Part shown: positions 34,699 to 41,977 of the stretch, one piece after another
Position numbering within the stretch: position 1 is the first letter of the stretch
How the letters are laid out: each line of letters starts with the position of its first letter
NCBI GenBank assembly: GCA_903906365.1
Contig: CAIVKC010000046.1
Span: 1 to 64,000 of the forward strand
Direction of reading: 5' to 3'
DNA: 64,000 nucleotides
Origin: an uncultured Bacteroidota bacterium
GTDB lineage: Bacteria > Bacteroidota > Bacteroidia > Chitinophagales > Chitinophagaceae
The notes under the pieces: generated by a model
Told to the model about the DNA's origin: nothing
Databases searched by the model: none
The model's input: the letters and a program-made list of their open reading frames with translations, nothing else
Program-made: the position numbers and the translations under genes

Positions 34699-35049
34699 TC
34701 AATTAATGAGTTCTTCCACACATTGCATGATGTGCGACAACCTTTCTGTGCTAATGGTATAAAAAATTAATTTCCCCTCACGTTCGGTTTTGACGATTCC
34801 GGCGCGCCTTAATATGGCAAGATGCTGGGAGGCAACAGACTGCTCGAGGCGCAACTGAACATAGATTTCGGTTACGGTCATCTTTTTGTTTTCATCTAGT
34901 AACCTGATGATTTGCTGGCGAAGTTTGTGGTTAAGCGCCCGGAGAATTAGGCCTCCTTTCTTCAGGTTTAAAAAATCCACCTTTACCGGTGCACCCTGTA
35001 AACCCTGGGCATTCACAACCATCCAGTAATTGCTTGTAGTCAAAGTCAT
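34699..35049 (-). CDS. ArsR-family winged-helix regulator
   Basis: A 116-residue transcription factor with the ArsR/SmtB fold: LRALNHKLRQQIIRLLDE, the recognition helix region VYVQLRLEQSVASQHLAILRRAG, and the wing VKTEREGKLIFYTIS. It holds a single cysteine (near residue 110), so neither the usual metal-binding cysteine pair nor the two-Cys persulfide switch of SqrR/BigR is present. It lies directly upstream of the persulfide dioxygenase gene on the same strand, so it may control it. What it senses is unclear; members with few cysteines can respond to other signals or be ligand-free. Confidence 0.88.
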   Translation of the reverse strand: MTLTTSNYWMVVNAQGLQGAPVKVDFLNLKKGGLILRALNHKLRQQIIRLLDENKKMTVTEIYVQLRLEQSVASQHLAILRRAGIVKTEREGKLIFYTISTERLSHIMQCVEELIN

Positions 35050-35088
35050 GTTTAAAAATGGTTTTACAAATTAGAGATAAGGTATTAA

Positions 35089-35096
35089 CAAAATTA
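35089..35096 (-). promoter_or_regulatory. Putative promoter -7 box TAATTTTG for arsR
   Basis: Exact TAnnTTTG match on the minus strand, 39 nt before the ATG at 35049. No -33 box was recognised. Confidence 0.45.
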
Positions 35097-35148
35097 GGCT
35101 CTATGATTCTAAAAAAAGAGTTTATCGGACTTAATTATGACGATATAC

Positions 35149-35823
35149 CTATTTCCCCGTATGAGTGTAAAAATCCTTGGTATAAGCGGGTTCGCTATAA
35201 ACAATATCGGTGAAATCCCGCTTATTCCACTTTTCATAGGATAAAATACCCAGATACCCTGCATGCATAGATATTTCTATAATGTGAACGCGGGGGGATT
35301 TACTGACCCCGGCCCATTTCTGGGTTCCGTTTCCGAAAAAAAGGATATCCCTGGATGCCAGGTAGGCCGAAAAAGATTGTTCATCCAGCACCATGGCCCC
35401 GGGACTAATCAATGGCTCGAGTTCCTGGGTATACAAGGCCGTGAAAACTTCCATCCGGCGGGCATCAATCATCGGACCTAACAGGCACCCGGAATCTGCG
35501 CCCTGCTCCCTGGCTGCAAAAGCCATGAGGGTCAGCGTGTTTTCCGCGATCAGGGGAATGCCCAGTGCGTAACAAAAGCCTTTGGCCGTACTCATGGCCA
35601 CCCGCAGCCCGGTATAGGAACCCGGTCCCGAGGTCACCGCTACGGCGTCCAGATGAGAGAGTTCCCTTCCGCCCTGTGTCATCAGCTCATCAATGGCCAC
35701 ATGCAGCCAGGCTGCATGATCCATCTGGTTATCATTATGCTTTACCCTTAGGGGCCTGCCGTTGTCTGAAAGACAAATGCTGGCTGCTGGAGTGGCGGTA
35801 TCTATATTAAGTATCAATGCCAT
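35149..35823 (-). CDS. tsaB: tRNA threonylcarbamoyladenosine biosynthesis protein TsaB
   Basis: TsaB is the scaffold partner of TsaD in making t6A37 on ANN-decoding tRNAs. The 224-residue product opens ILNIDTATPAASICLSDNG, the ASKHA-type phosphate-1 region, and holds the TsaB signature VTSGPGSYTGLRVAMSTAKG, followed by LIAENTLTLMAF. Length is normal. It has no t6A partner gene adjacent. The minus-strand context upstream has a word near the -7 element (TGTATTTG). Confidence 0.93.
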   Translation of the reverse strand: MALILNIDTATPAASICLSDNGRPLRVKHNDNQMDHAAWLHVAIDELMTQGGRELSHLDAVAVTSGPGSYTGLRVAMSTAKGFCYALGIPLIAENTLTLMAFAAREQGADSGCLLGPMIDARRMEVFTALYTQELEPLISPGAMVLDEQSFSAYLASRDILFFGNGTQKWAGVSKSPRVHIIEISMHAGYLGILSYEKWNKRDFTDIVYSEPAYTKDFYTHTGK

Positions 35824-35879
35824 GCTTACTATTTTTGTGCGGCAAATACAGAGGATTAGGAGGTAACCCGGGCACTAAA

Positions 35880-36521
35880 TCAGGGCGTTGGCAAACCCAA
35901 CTCCCTTATTATACACTCAGAAACCCTGTATCGTTCATTTGTTTTGCCTAATTCTGTCATTAAATGGTAAATTTTTTCCAGACCGATACGTCCGGCCCAT
36001 TCAAAGGGGCCGTAGGGATAATTGGTTCCCAATTTCATGGCCGCATCTATATCTTCCCTGGAACTGATCCCTGTCTCATAGGTGATATATGCTTCATTAA
36101 TAATACATGAAATAACACGGGGACTGATCATGCCGGGCAGGTCAGGCACCAGGCGGTAATCCCATTGCAGGGCTTCAAACAGGTGTTGGGCGTCCTTTGC
36201 CCCCTCAGGTGAGCCTGCCGACAATTCCACCACCGGCCTGCCGATAAAACCGGGCCAGGCATTGATCCGGATAAATGGCATTCCAATTTCTGCCAGGGTA
36301 TTGGTTACCGCATTGATAAACACCGGCTTAGGCAAGAGACCCGAAAGCAATGCGGTCCGCATGGGATTGAATTCAAACTGCAGGTCGAAATAAGCAGCGG
36401 CATCCCGGTGAGTGGTGAACTGCCCGGGATGATCCATCCATTCCCACAAAATGTCCGGAGCAGCCGGCTTGGAAAGGATTTCACGCCTGGTATCCGCATG
36501 GGCGAGGACTGCAATCTTCAT
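35880..36521 (-). CDS. 3-hydroxyacyl-CoA dehydrogenase C-domain-like protein
   Basis: A 213-residue protein whose C-terminal half matches the 3-hydroxyacyl-CoA dehydrogenase C-terminal domain (SPRVISCIINEAYITYETG, DIDAAMKLGTNYPYGPFEW). The N-terminal part is much shorter than a full NAD-binding domain and begins with MKIAVLAHADTR in place of the GxGxxG fingerprint, so NAD binding and dehydrogenase activity are doubtful. It may be a reduced, repurposed member. It is divergent from ridA, with its own promoter boxes. Confidence 0.75.
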   Translation of the reverse strand: MKIAVLAHADTRREILSKPAAPDILWEWMDHPGQFTTHRDAAAYFDLQFEFNPMRTALLSGLLPKPVFINAVTNTLAEIGMPFIRINAWPGFIGRPVVELSAGSPEGAKDAQHLFEALQWDYRLVPDLPGMISPRVISCIINEAYITYETGISSREDIDAAMKLGTNYPYGPFEWAGRIGLEKIYHLMTELGKTNERYRVSECIIRELGLPTP

Positions 36522-36555
36522 GGAAGGATCATTTATTATTATATTTATATATAGG

Positions 36556-36585
36556 CAAAACTATTTATTCATCACCGGAAGGCAA
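36556..36585 (-). promoter_or_regulatory. Promoter for the HCDH-like gene
   Basis: TTG (36585-36583), a 19-nt spacer, and TAGTTTTG (36563-36556) on the minus strand match the Bacteroidota promoter. The leader to the ATG at 36521 is about 34 nt. Confidence 0.6.
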
Positions 36586-36610
36586 CCCGGTTTTGCTAGG
36601 ATCTTTTGTC

Positions 36611-36618
36611 TACTTTTG
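36611..36618 (+). promoter_or_regulatory. ridA -7 promoter box TACTTTTG
   Basis: Exact TAnnTTTG match. It ends 4 nt before the ATG at 36623, so the mRNA is predicted to be leaderless. A TTTG lies 15 nt upstream, closer than the usual 19-21. Confidence 0.6.
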
Positions 36619-36622
36619 CGGC

Positions 36623-37003
36623 ATGGATAAAAAGATCATCAACACCCCTAATGCCCCCGCTCCCATCGGGCCCTATAACCAGGCTGTTTTTGCCGGTGAC
36701 CTCCTGTTCATTTCCGGCCAGGTGGCCATCAACCCCGCCACCGGGAATATAGATGCCAAGGACGTGATTGGAGAGGCGCACCAGGTCATGCACAACCTGA
36801 AGGCCATCCTGGCCGAAGCAAAGATGGATTTCAGCCATGTGGTCAAAACCACCATTTTCCTCAGCGACATGTCCCTGTTTGCCTCCATCAATGAAATCTA
36901 CGGTAAATATTTCAGCGGTGATTTCCCGGCCCGGGAAACCGTTGCAGTCAAAGGACTTCCCAAAAACGTCAATGTGGAAATCAGCATGATCGCTTCCAGG
37001 TAA
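36623..37003 (+). CDS. ridA: RidA family enamine/imine deaminase
   Basis: RidA hydrolyses reactive 2-aminoacrylate and related enamines released by PLP enzymes. The 126-residue trimer-forming protein has all signature blocks: APAPIGPYNQAVFAGDLLFISGQ at the N-terminus, the VVKTTIFLSDM strand, and FPARETVAVKGLPKNVNVEI with the conserved Arg. The upstream in-frame start at 36593 lies before the promoter box, so the ATG at 36623 is used. It is convergent with kbl, a PLP enzyme whose product chemistry is compatible, but no shared transcript exists. Confidence 0.94.
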   Translation: MDKKIINTPNAPAPIGPYNQAVFAGDLLFISGQVAINPATGNIDAKDVIGEAHQVMHNLKAILAEAKMDFSHVVKTTIFLSDMSLFASINEIYGKYFSGDFPARETVAVKGLPKNVNVEISMIASR

Positions 37004-37071
37004 GATGTAAGGGATATTTCATGCCCCCTGGCCGGCGGCTCCCTCCCGGAGCCAGGCCTGCCATCCCGCCC

Positions 37072-38259
37072 TTATTTGAGTACCCCCAGTTCCCGGCCCA
37101 CTTTGGTAAATGCCCCGATCGCTTTTTGAAGATGATGATGTTCATGGGCGGCACTCAACTGCACCCGGATCCTTGCCTGGCCCTTGGGCACAACCGGAAA
37201 GAAAAATCCGATGACATATATTCCTTCCTCCAGCAGCCGGGCCGCAAACTGCTGGGCAACCACGGCATCATAGAGCATGATGGGTACGATGGGATGATCC
37301 CCGGGCCTGATATCGAATCCGGCCGCAGTCATCTGGTTACGGAAGAATCGGGTATTGTTTTCCAGTTTATCACGGAGGGCTGTTGTTTCACTGAGCATAT
37401 CCAGCACGGCGATGGAAGCCCCTACAATGGATGGGGCCAGGGTATTGGAGAACAGATAGGGGCGGCTCCGCTGCCTGAGCAATTCCACGATCTCCCGTCT
37501 TCCGCTGGTAAACCCGCCGCTGGCTCCGCCCAGGGCTTTGCCCAGGGTGCCTGTTATGATATCAATCCTTCCCATGACGCCGCGGTATTCGTGGGTCCCC
37601 CGGCCCGTCTTTCCCAAAAATCCGGAGGAATGGCATTCGTCAATCATGACGATGGCATCATAGGCATCCGCCAGATCGCAGATCCTGTCAAGCTGCGCGA
37701 TGGTACCATCCATGCTGAAGGAGCCGTCAGTTACAATAATCCGGCTGCGCAGATGGGCACTTTCCCTGAGCCTGGCTTCCAGGTCTTCCATATTGTTGTG
37801 TTCATAACGGTAGCGCTGTGCCTTACAAAGCCTCACCCCGTCAATGATGGATGCGTGGTTCAGGGCATCGCTGATGATGGCATCCTGGTCACCAAAAAGG
37901 GGTTCAAACACCCCGCCGTTGGCATCAAAGGCTGCCGCATATAAGATGGTATCTTCCGTACCAAGAAAAGTGGCGAGCTTGGCTTCCAGTTCCTTATGAA
38001 TATCCTGGGTTCCGCAAATGAAGCGAACGCTGCTCATCCCGTACCCCCTGTGGTCGAGGGCCTGGTGGGCAGCTTCCAGGACGGCCGGATGGGAGGACAG
38101 ACCCAGGTAATTATTGGCACAGAAGTTTAATACCTGCTTGCCGTTCACGGTAATCTCCGCACCCTGGTCGGAACTGATCACCCGTTCGGTCTTGAACAAA
38201 CCGGCCTGCCTGATTTCCTGCAATTCGGAGGCGATTCTTGCTACAAAAGTCTGGTTCAT
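37072..38259 (-). CDS. kbl: Glycine C-acetyltransferase (2-amino-3-ketobutyrate CoA ligase)
   Basis: PLP enzyme that cleaves 2-amino-3-ketobutyrate with CoA to glycine and acetyl-CoA, the second step of threonine breakdown. The 395-residue product has NFCANNYLGLSSHP, SVRFICGTQDIHKELE, DECHSSGFLGKTGRGTHEY, and the PLP lysine in ITGTLGKALGGASGG. These are diagnostic for KBL within the alpha-oxoamine synthase family. No threonine dehydrogenase gene lies adjacent in the window. A promoter box is at 38287-38280. Confidence 0.94.
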   Translation of the reverse strand: MNQTFVARIASELQEIRQAGLFKTERVISSDQGAEITVNGKQVLNFCANNYLGLSSHPAVLEAAHQALDHRGYGMSSVRFICGTQDIHKELEAKLATFLGTEDTILYAAAFDANGGVFEPLFGDQDAIISDALNHASIIDGVRLCKAQRYRYEHNNMEDLEARLRESAHLRSRIIVTDGSFSMDGTIAQLDRICDLADAYDAIVMIDECHSSGFLGKTGRGTHEYRGVMGRIDIITGTLGKALGGASGGFTSGRREIVELLRQRSRPYLFSNTLAPSIVGASIAVLDMLSETTALRDKLENNTRFFRNQMTAAGFDIRPGDHPIVPIMLYDAVVAQQFAARLLEEGIYVIGFFFPVVPKGQARIRVQLSAAHEHHHLQKAIGAFTKVGRELGVLK

Positions 38260-38279
38260 GGAATATTTATTATGAAATC

Positions 38280-38287
38280 CAAAGGTA
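38280..38287 (-). promoter_or_regulatory. kbl promoter -7 box TACCTTTG
   Basis: Exact TAnnTTTG match on the minus strand, about 20 nt before the kbl ATG. Confidence 0.6.
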
Positions 38288-38428
38288 AGGACTTGGGTAT
38301 TGTTGTGTTATGGATTAGGGCCCCAAGGTGAAAATTTAGGGAAAAGGAACCCTGCCGGGGTAATTATCCCGGAAAATATGTAACATTTTTGGAGTACCTT
38401 GCGTCTCATCAGGGAAATATTGACACCC

Positions 38429-38632
38429 ATGCATGCCAAAACCTTTATCCGCCTGTTTATTGTAATCATCCTGCTTTCCGCAGGTATTTTCATGGTTTCC
38501 CGCCAGCAGGCTACTGCCTCCGCAGACAGCAAGGAATGTACCGGCGGGGTGCCCTGCGACCAGAACAGGGTACAATCTGATTTCCTGTTATGGGAATCTT
38601 TCGCACGTAACTTCTTTGGAAACAATAGTTAG
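38429..38632 (+). CDS. Small secreted or anchored protein, unknown
   Basis: A 67-residue protein with a basic start, a single hydrophobic segment (TFIRLFIVIILLSAGIFM), and a short polar tail containing two cysteines (ECTGGVPCDQ) and the aromatic patch FLLWESFARNFF. It is either a signal-anchored inner-membrane peptide or is cleaved and exported. Not recognised as a named family. An in-frame TTG 30 nt upstream is less likely. It lies ahead of an ECF sigma operon, but 130 nt away. Confidence 0.6.
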   Translation: MHAKTFIRLFIVIILLSAGIFMVSRQQATASADSKECTGGVPCDQNRVQSDFLLWESFARNFFGNNS

Positions 38633-38765
38633 CACAACGCCCAGCGGCAAATCTGCCCTGGCTCCCCCTGGATTTCCCCTGTTTTTGTAACTTTTCCCCC
38701 GCCCGGCCGTATAACAAGGGTATTAACACCTTGAAAATAAAACCTTACCAGACCAGCCGCTGTTT

Positions 38766-39251
38766 ATGACTGAGAAAGAATACAACAATTGTGTAACAGA
38801 ATATGCCGACAATGTGTTTCGATTCATTGTCAAAAATCTCCGCCATGAACAGGATGCGCGGGATGTGGTTCAATCGGCTTTTGAAAAGCTCTGGAGAAAC
38901 CGCGAGGAGGTAGAAAGCGCTAAAAGCAAATCTTACCTGTTTACCATCGCCTATCACCAGATGATTGACCATATCAGGAAGGTAAAAAGGATACAGCTCC
39001 GCGAGGATTTCAGTGAGGAAAGCCGGGTACAGGATAAACCTTCCCATAACCTCAAACAGATCCTGGAGGAGGCCCTTTCCCGGCTCAGTGAAACACAGCG
39101 TTCCCTGGTGCTGCTCAAGGATTATGAAGGATATTCCTATGAAGAGATAGGAAAGATTACCGGACTCAATGAAAGCCAGGTGAAAGTTTATCTGCACAGA
39201 GCCCGCATACAATTGAAAAATTATCTGGTTAAGCCCGAAAATGTAGTATAA
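38766..39251 (+). CDS. ECF-type RNA polymerase sigma factor
   Basis: A 161-residue extracytoplasmic-function sigma factor. Region 2 is seen as FRFIVKNLRHEQDARDVVQSAFEKLWRN and SYLFTIAYHQMIDHIRK; region 4 as LSETQRSLVLLKDYEGYSYEEIGKITGLNESQVKVYLHRARIQLK. It has the compact size of ECF factors. The next gene starts 5 nt after its stop and encodes a membrane protein with a cytosolic N-terminal part, the usual place for an anti-sigma factor. It is likely autoregulated, but no target promoter could be read. Confidence 0.93.
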   Translation: MTEKEYNNCVTEYADNVFRFIVKNLRHEQDARDVVQSAFEKLWRNREEVESAKSKSYLFTIAYHQMIDHIRKVKRIQLREDFSEESRVQDKPSHNLKQILEEALSRLSETQRSLVLLKDYEGYSYEEIGKITGLNESQVKVYLHRARIQLKNYLVKPENVV

Positions 39252-39256
39252 ACGTT

Positions 39257-40393
39257 ATGATTAACCGCAATAATTACCAGGAATATTTCCTGCTCTATAT
39301 CGATCATGAATTATCCGGTACCGCTCAAAAAGCCGTCGAGGAATTTGTGTTTCACAATCCTGACCTGGCCATTGAACTGGAGCAGCTCCGTCAGGTGGTT
39401 GCAAAGCCGGAGGCAAAAGTGCGCTTTGAGGGCAAGGAATCCCTGTTGCGGACAGCTGATCTGACCGGACCAATCCAAAAAAGCAATTACGAAGAATATT
39501 TCCTGCTCTATGCAGACGGGGAACTCGATGATGCCTCCCGAAGGGAAGTGGAAATTTTTGCCGGCAATCATCCTTCCCTGCTGCTGGAACTTAGCTACCT
39601 GCTCCAGACAAAAATGGTTCCCGACCCGGACCTTCGCTTCCCCGATAAATCGGTGCTGTATAAAAAGGAGAAGACCCGGCGGATAGCAGCCTGGCCCTGG
39701 CTGGGTATGGCTGCTGCCTCCCTGCTGCTGGTGATCGGCCTGTTTGTATTCAAAAATACCGGCCAATCGCCCGCCGGCAGCATGGGACATCCCGGCGTAG
39801 CCAGGGGGAATGCCCTTTTTCCCGGAGGAAGAGCGGAGGATCCAAATCAACGGGTCACTGTAACTTCTACCCTGCCTGCCACGTTAGACCCTTCAGTAAG
39901 GCCGGGGATAACCAAGGGACAGACTGCATGGCAGACCCCGTCCCGCAAAGGGCCGGTTACTGCCCGCCGAAAGGTAAACGCCCGCGACCAGGATGCACAG
40001 GCCCTGGCATCCAGCCAGCTGCCCAGGCGTGCTGACAGCCGGGTGGAAGCGCAGCCGGAAAACCAGTCCGCCGGCACGCTAACACAAACGGAGGCAGCCA
40101 CCGAACCGGCCATGCATCCTGCCACAGCGGCCATCGCCCAGGTGCAGGAACCGGCAGCGGGGGTAATGCCCGGCCAGGATGCAATAAACAGAAAGGCAGA
40201 CGGCGGGGGTATGCAGGAAATGAATACAGCGCATACTGATGAGGTTTATTTTGCCGCGAACACTTCGCAGAAAAAAAGCAAACTCCGCGGTATCTTCAGG
40301 CGGGTAACCCGGGTTTTTGAAAAGAACACGCAGGCCGATGATGACAGCAGGCAAGGTTTGCTGATCGGAGGTTTTCAGATCGCATTGAAATAA
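39257..40393 (+). CDS. Putative anti-sigma factor with duplicated N-terminal module
   Basis: A 378-residue inner-membrane protein encoded 5 nt after the sigma gene. The cytosolic part contains two copies of a module spaced exactly 71 residues apart (from Asn6 and Asn77): NYQEYFLLYIDHEL with RFEGKESLL, and NYEEYFLLYADGEL with RFPDKSVLY. A single membrane helix follows (about 146-165). The periplasmic remainder is low-complexity, rich in Ala, Gln, Pro and Thr, ending in a short charged region. No zinc-finger (ZAS) HxxxCxxC motif is present. The anti-sigma role is inferred from position and topology. An outer-membrane protein gene follows after 18 nt. Confidence 0.75.
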   Translation: MINRNNYQEYFLLYIDHELSGTAQKAVEEFVFHNPDLAIELEQLRQVVAKPEAKVRFEGKESLLRTADLTGPIQKSNYEEYFLLYADGELDDASRREVEIFAGNHPSLLLELSYLLQTKMVPDPDLRFPDKSVLYKKEKTRRIAAWPWLGMAAASLLLVIGLFVFKNTGQSPAGSMGHPGVARGNALFPGGRAEDPNQRVTVTSTLPATLDPSVRPGITKGQTAWQTPSRKGPVTARRKVNARDQDAQALASSQLPRRADSRVEAQPENQSAGTLTQTEAATEPAMHPATAAIAQVQEPAAGVMPGQDAINRKADGGGMQEMNTAHTDEVYFAANTSQKKSKLRGIFRRVTRVFEKNTQADDDSRQGLLIGGFQIALK

Positions 40394-40411
40394 TTCATTT
40401 AAAAAAAAAGC

Positions 40412-41239
40412 ATGAAAAGAAATGTATTAGTCCTGGCCTCTGTGTGCCTTTACCTATCCGGCCTTGCCCAGACAGACAGTACAGGGAACAAAACAGACAC
40501 CATCCGCATCGGAAATATGACCATTGTCAAAAGCGGAAAATCCAGCAGCGGAGATGGCAGTGAGGTCTTTATGGGAGGCCGCCAGCATACCCTTTACCGC
40601 CCGCCCAATATCAGCACCAACTGGCTGATCCTTGATTTTGGGTTTACCAACTACAATGACAGGACCAATTACGCTTCGGCGGCCGCCCAGCAGTTTGCTC
40701 CCGGATCCTCCTCCGACTGGTTCAACCTGCGAACGGGAAAATCGGTGGACGTGAATATCTGGTTCTTCATTCAAAGGCTTAACCTCATCGGCCATGTGGT
40801 CAACCTCAAATACGGATTGGGCACGGAGTTAAACAATTACCGCTACAATGCCCCTGTTGTGTTTACGGAGAACCCTTCCACCCAGGTAAGTTATGATGAC
40901 ACCCGGCACTTTAAAAAGGACAAACTGGCTGCCGATTACCTGACGGCACCCCTTATGCTGAATTTTAATTTCACGCCCCACCGCAGGGAAGGTTTCGGAC
41001 TCAGCCTGGGAGCCAGTGCAGGCTATCTGTATTCATCCCGGCAAAAGATCATTACCAGTGAAGACGGCAAACAAAAGTCCCACCATGATTTTGATCTTAA
41101 CCCCTGGAAGATATCATGGATCGGAGAGCTGCAGCTGGGCCCCGTCAAACTCTTTGGCTCATACGCTACCCAGAGCATGTTCAAAAAAGGCCTTAACCAG
41201 ACGCCCTATACGGTGGGTATACGGTTCAGCAACTGGTAG
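40412..41239 (+). CDS. Outer-membrane beta-barrel protein
   Basis: A 275-residue protein with a signal peptide (NVLVLASVCLYLSGLAQ) and alternating strands with aromatic girdles (WLILDFGFTNYNDRTNYA, FNLRTGKSVDVNIWFFIQRLN, GFGLSLGASAGYLYSSRQK), ending VGIRFSNW with a terminal aromatic residue as in barrels inserted by BamA. It belongs to the small OmpW/PorT-like barrels found in this phylum. It is the third gene of the sigma/anti-sigma operon and may be the envelope component sensed or controlled by it (inference). Confidence 0.82.
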   Translation: MKRNVLVLASVCLYLSGLAQTDSTGNKTDTIRIGNMTIVKSGKSSSGDGSEVFMGGRQHTLYRPPNISTNWLILDFGFTNYNDRTNYASAAAQQFAPGSSSDWFNLRTGKSVDVNIWFFIQRLNLIGHVVNLKYGLGTELNNYRYNAPVVFTENPSTQVSYDDTRHFKKDKLAADYLTAPLMLNFNFTPHRREGFGLSLGASAGYLYSSRQKIITSEDGKQKSHHDFDLNPWKISWIGELQLGPVKLFGSYATQSMFKKGLNQTPYTVGIRFSNW

Positions 41240-41295
41240 ATTTCCCCGCCTCCCGTTGGTGGTTTCCCCTAAAAAGGCCCGGTAACGGGCATCGT

Positions 41296-41328
41296 AAAAC
41301 CGGCCATCTTTGCCATGGCCGGTTTTTT
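41296..41328 (+). terminator. Intrinsic terminator after the sigma operon
   Basis: AAAACCGGCCA (41296-41306) pairs with TGGCCGGTTTT (41316-41326), followed by further T residues. It lies about 55 nt past the barrel gene. Confidence 0.92.
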
Positions 41329-41419
41329 ATTTCCCTTTAAGGAATCGTTAAAAGCAAATACCCGCAAAATATTGTGGTGTGGCACAGCGTTTGATTCCGG
41401 TTGTTTAAACCGGCAACTG

Positions 41420-41974
41420 ATGAAGGGTATGCAAAGAACTGGATTATTTCTACTGCTGGCTTTCAGCCTGTTGGCCTTCAGGGACAACAAACACCGGTCC
41501 GTACTGAGGAATGTGCGCAGGTACCGGCCCTCCAGTGAGGTCTCCATCATTATTGTCAAATCAAATTACGAACTTCAACTATACGATAAAGACGGATGGT
41601 ATGCCACCTATCCGGTTGTATTTGGCAGCAAATCCCTGGAAGATAAAATGATGGAGGGAGACCGCAAGACCCCTGAAGGCAGTTACCATATTGTCAGCAA
41701 ACGCGCTGACGCTAAATGGGATAAAATGATGCTGATTGATTACCCTACCCCCTCTGACTATGCCAAATTCAGCCAGCGCAAGGCAAAGGGATTGGTTCCC
41801 CGAAATGCCAAAATTGGCGGGGGAATCGGAATCCATGGCACCTGGAACCATGATGAAATAGCGGTCGACCTGTTCCAGAACTGGACCAACGGATGCATTT
41901 CCCTGAAAAGAGAGGATATAGAGGAACTCTACGACCTGGTTCCCCTGGGAACCCCGGTCACCATCAGGAAATAA
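41420..41974 (+). CDS. L,D-transpeptidase (YkuD family)
   Basis: Periplasmic peptidoglycan-modifying enzyme that can make 3-3 crosslinks or attach proteins. The 184-residue product has a signal sequence (GLFLLLAFSLLAF) and the YkuD catalytic block: GIGIHGTWN with the conserved His, then NWTNGCISLKREDIEELYDLV with the nucleophilic Cys. The N-terminal strand VSIIIVKSNYELQLYDKDGW is also typical. The ATG at 41420 gives the signal peptide; ATG 41429 is an alternative. It is convergent with the hydrolase that follows, only 3 nt apart. Confidence 0.9.
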   Translation: MKGMQRTGLFLLLAFSLLAFRDNKHRSVLRNVRRYRPSSEVSIIIVKSNYELQLYDKDGWYATYPVVFGSKSLEDKMMEGDRKTPEGSYHIVSKRADAKWDKMMLIDYPTPSDYAKFSQRKAKGLVPRNAKIGGGIGIHGTWNHDEIAVDLFQNWTNGCISLKREDIEELYDLVPLGTPVTIRK

Positions 41975-41977
41975 CCC

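Noticed and set aside
36593-36622. Earlier in-frame start for ridA
   Set aside because: It lies upstream of the TACTTTTG promoter box and adds residues not seen at the start of RidA proteins.
37037-37053. GGCTCC/GGAGCC hairpin between ridA and kbl as a bidirectional terminator
   Set aside because: The 6-bp stem has no T tract on either side.
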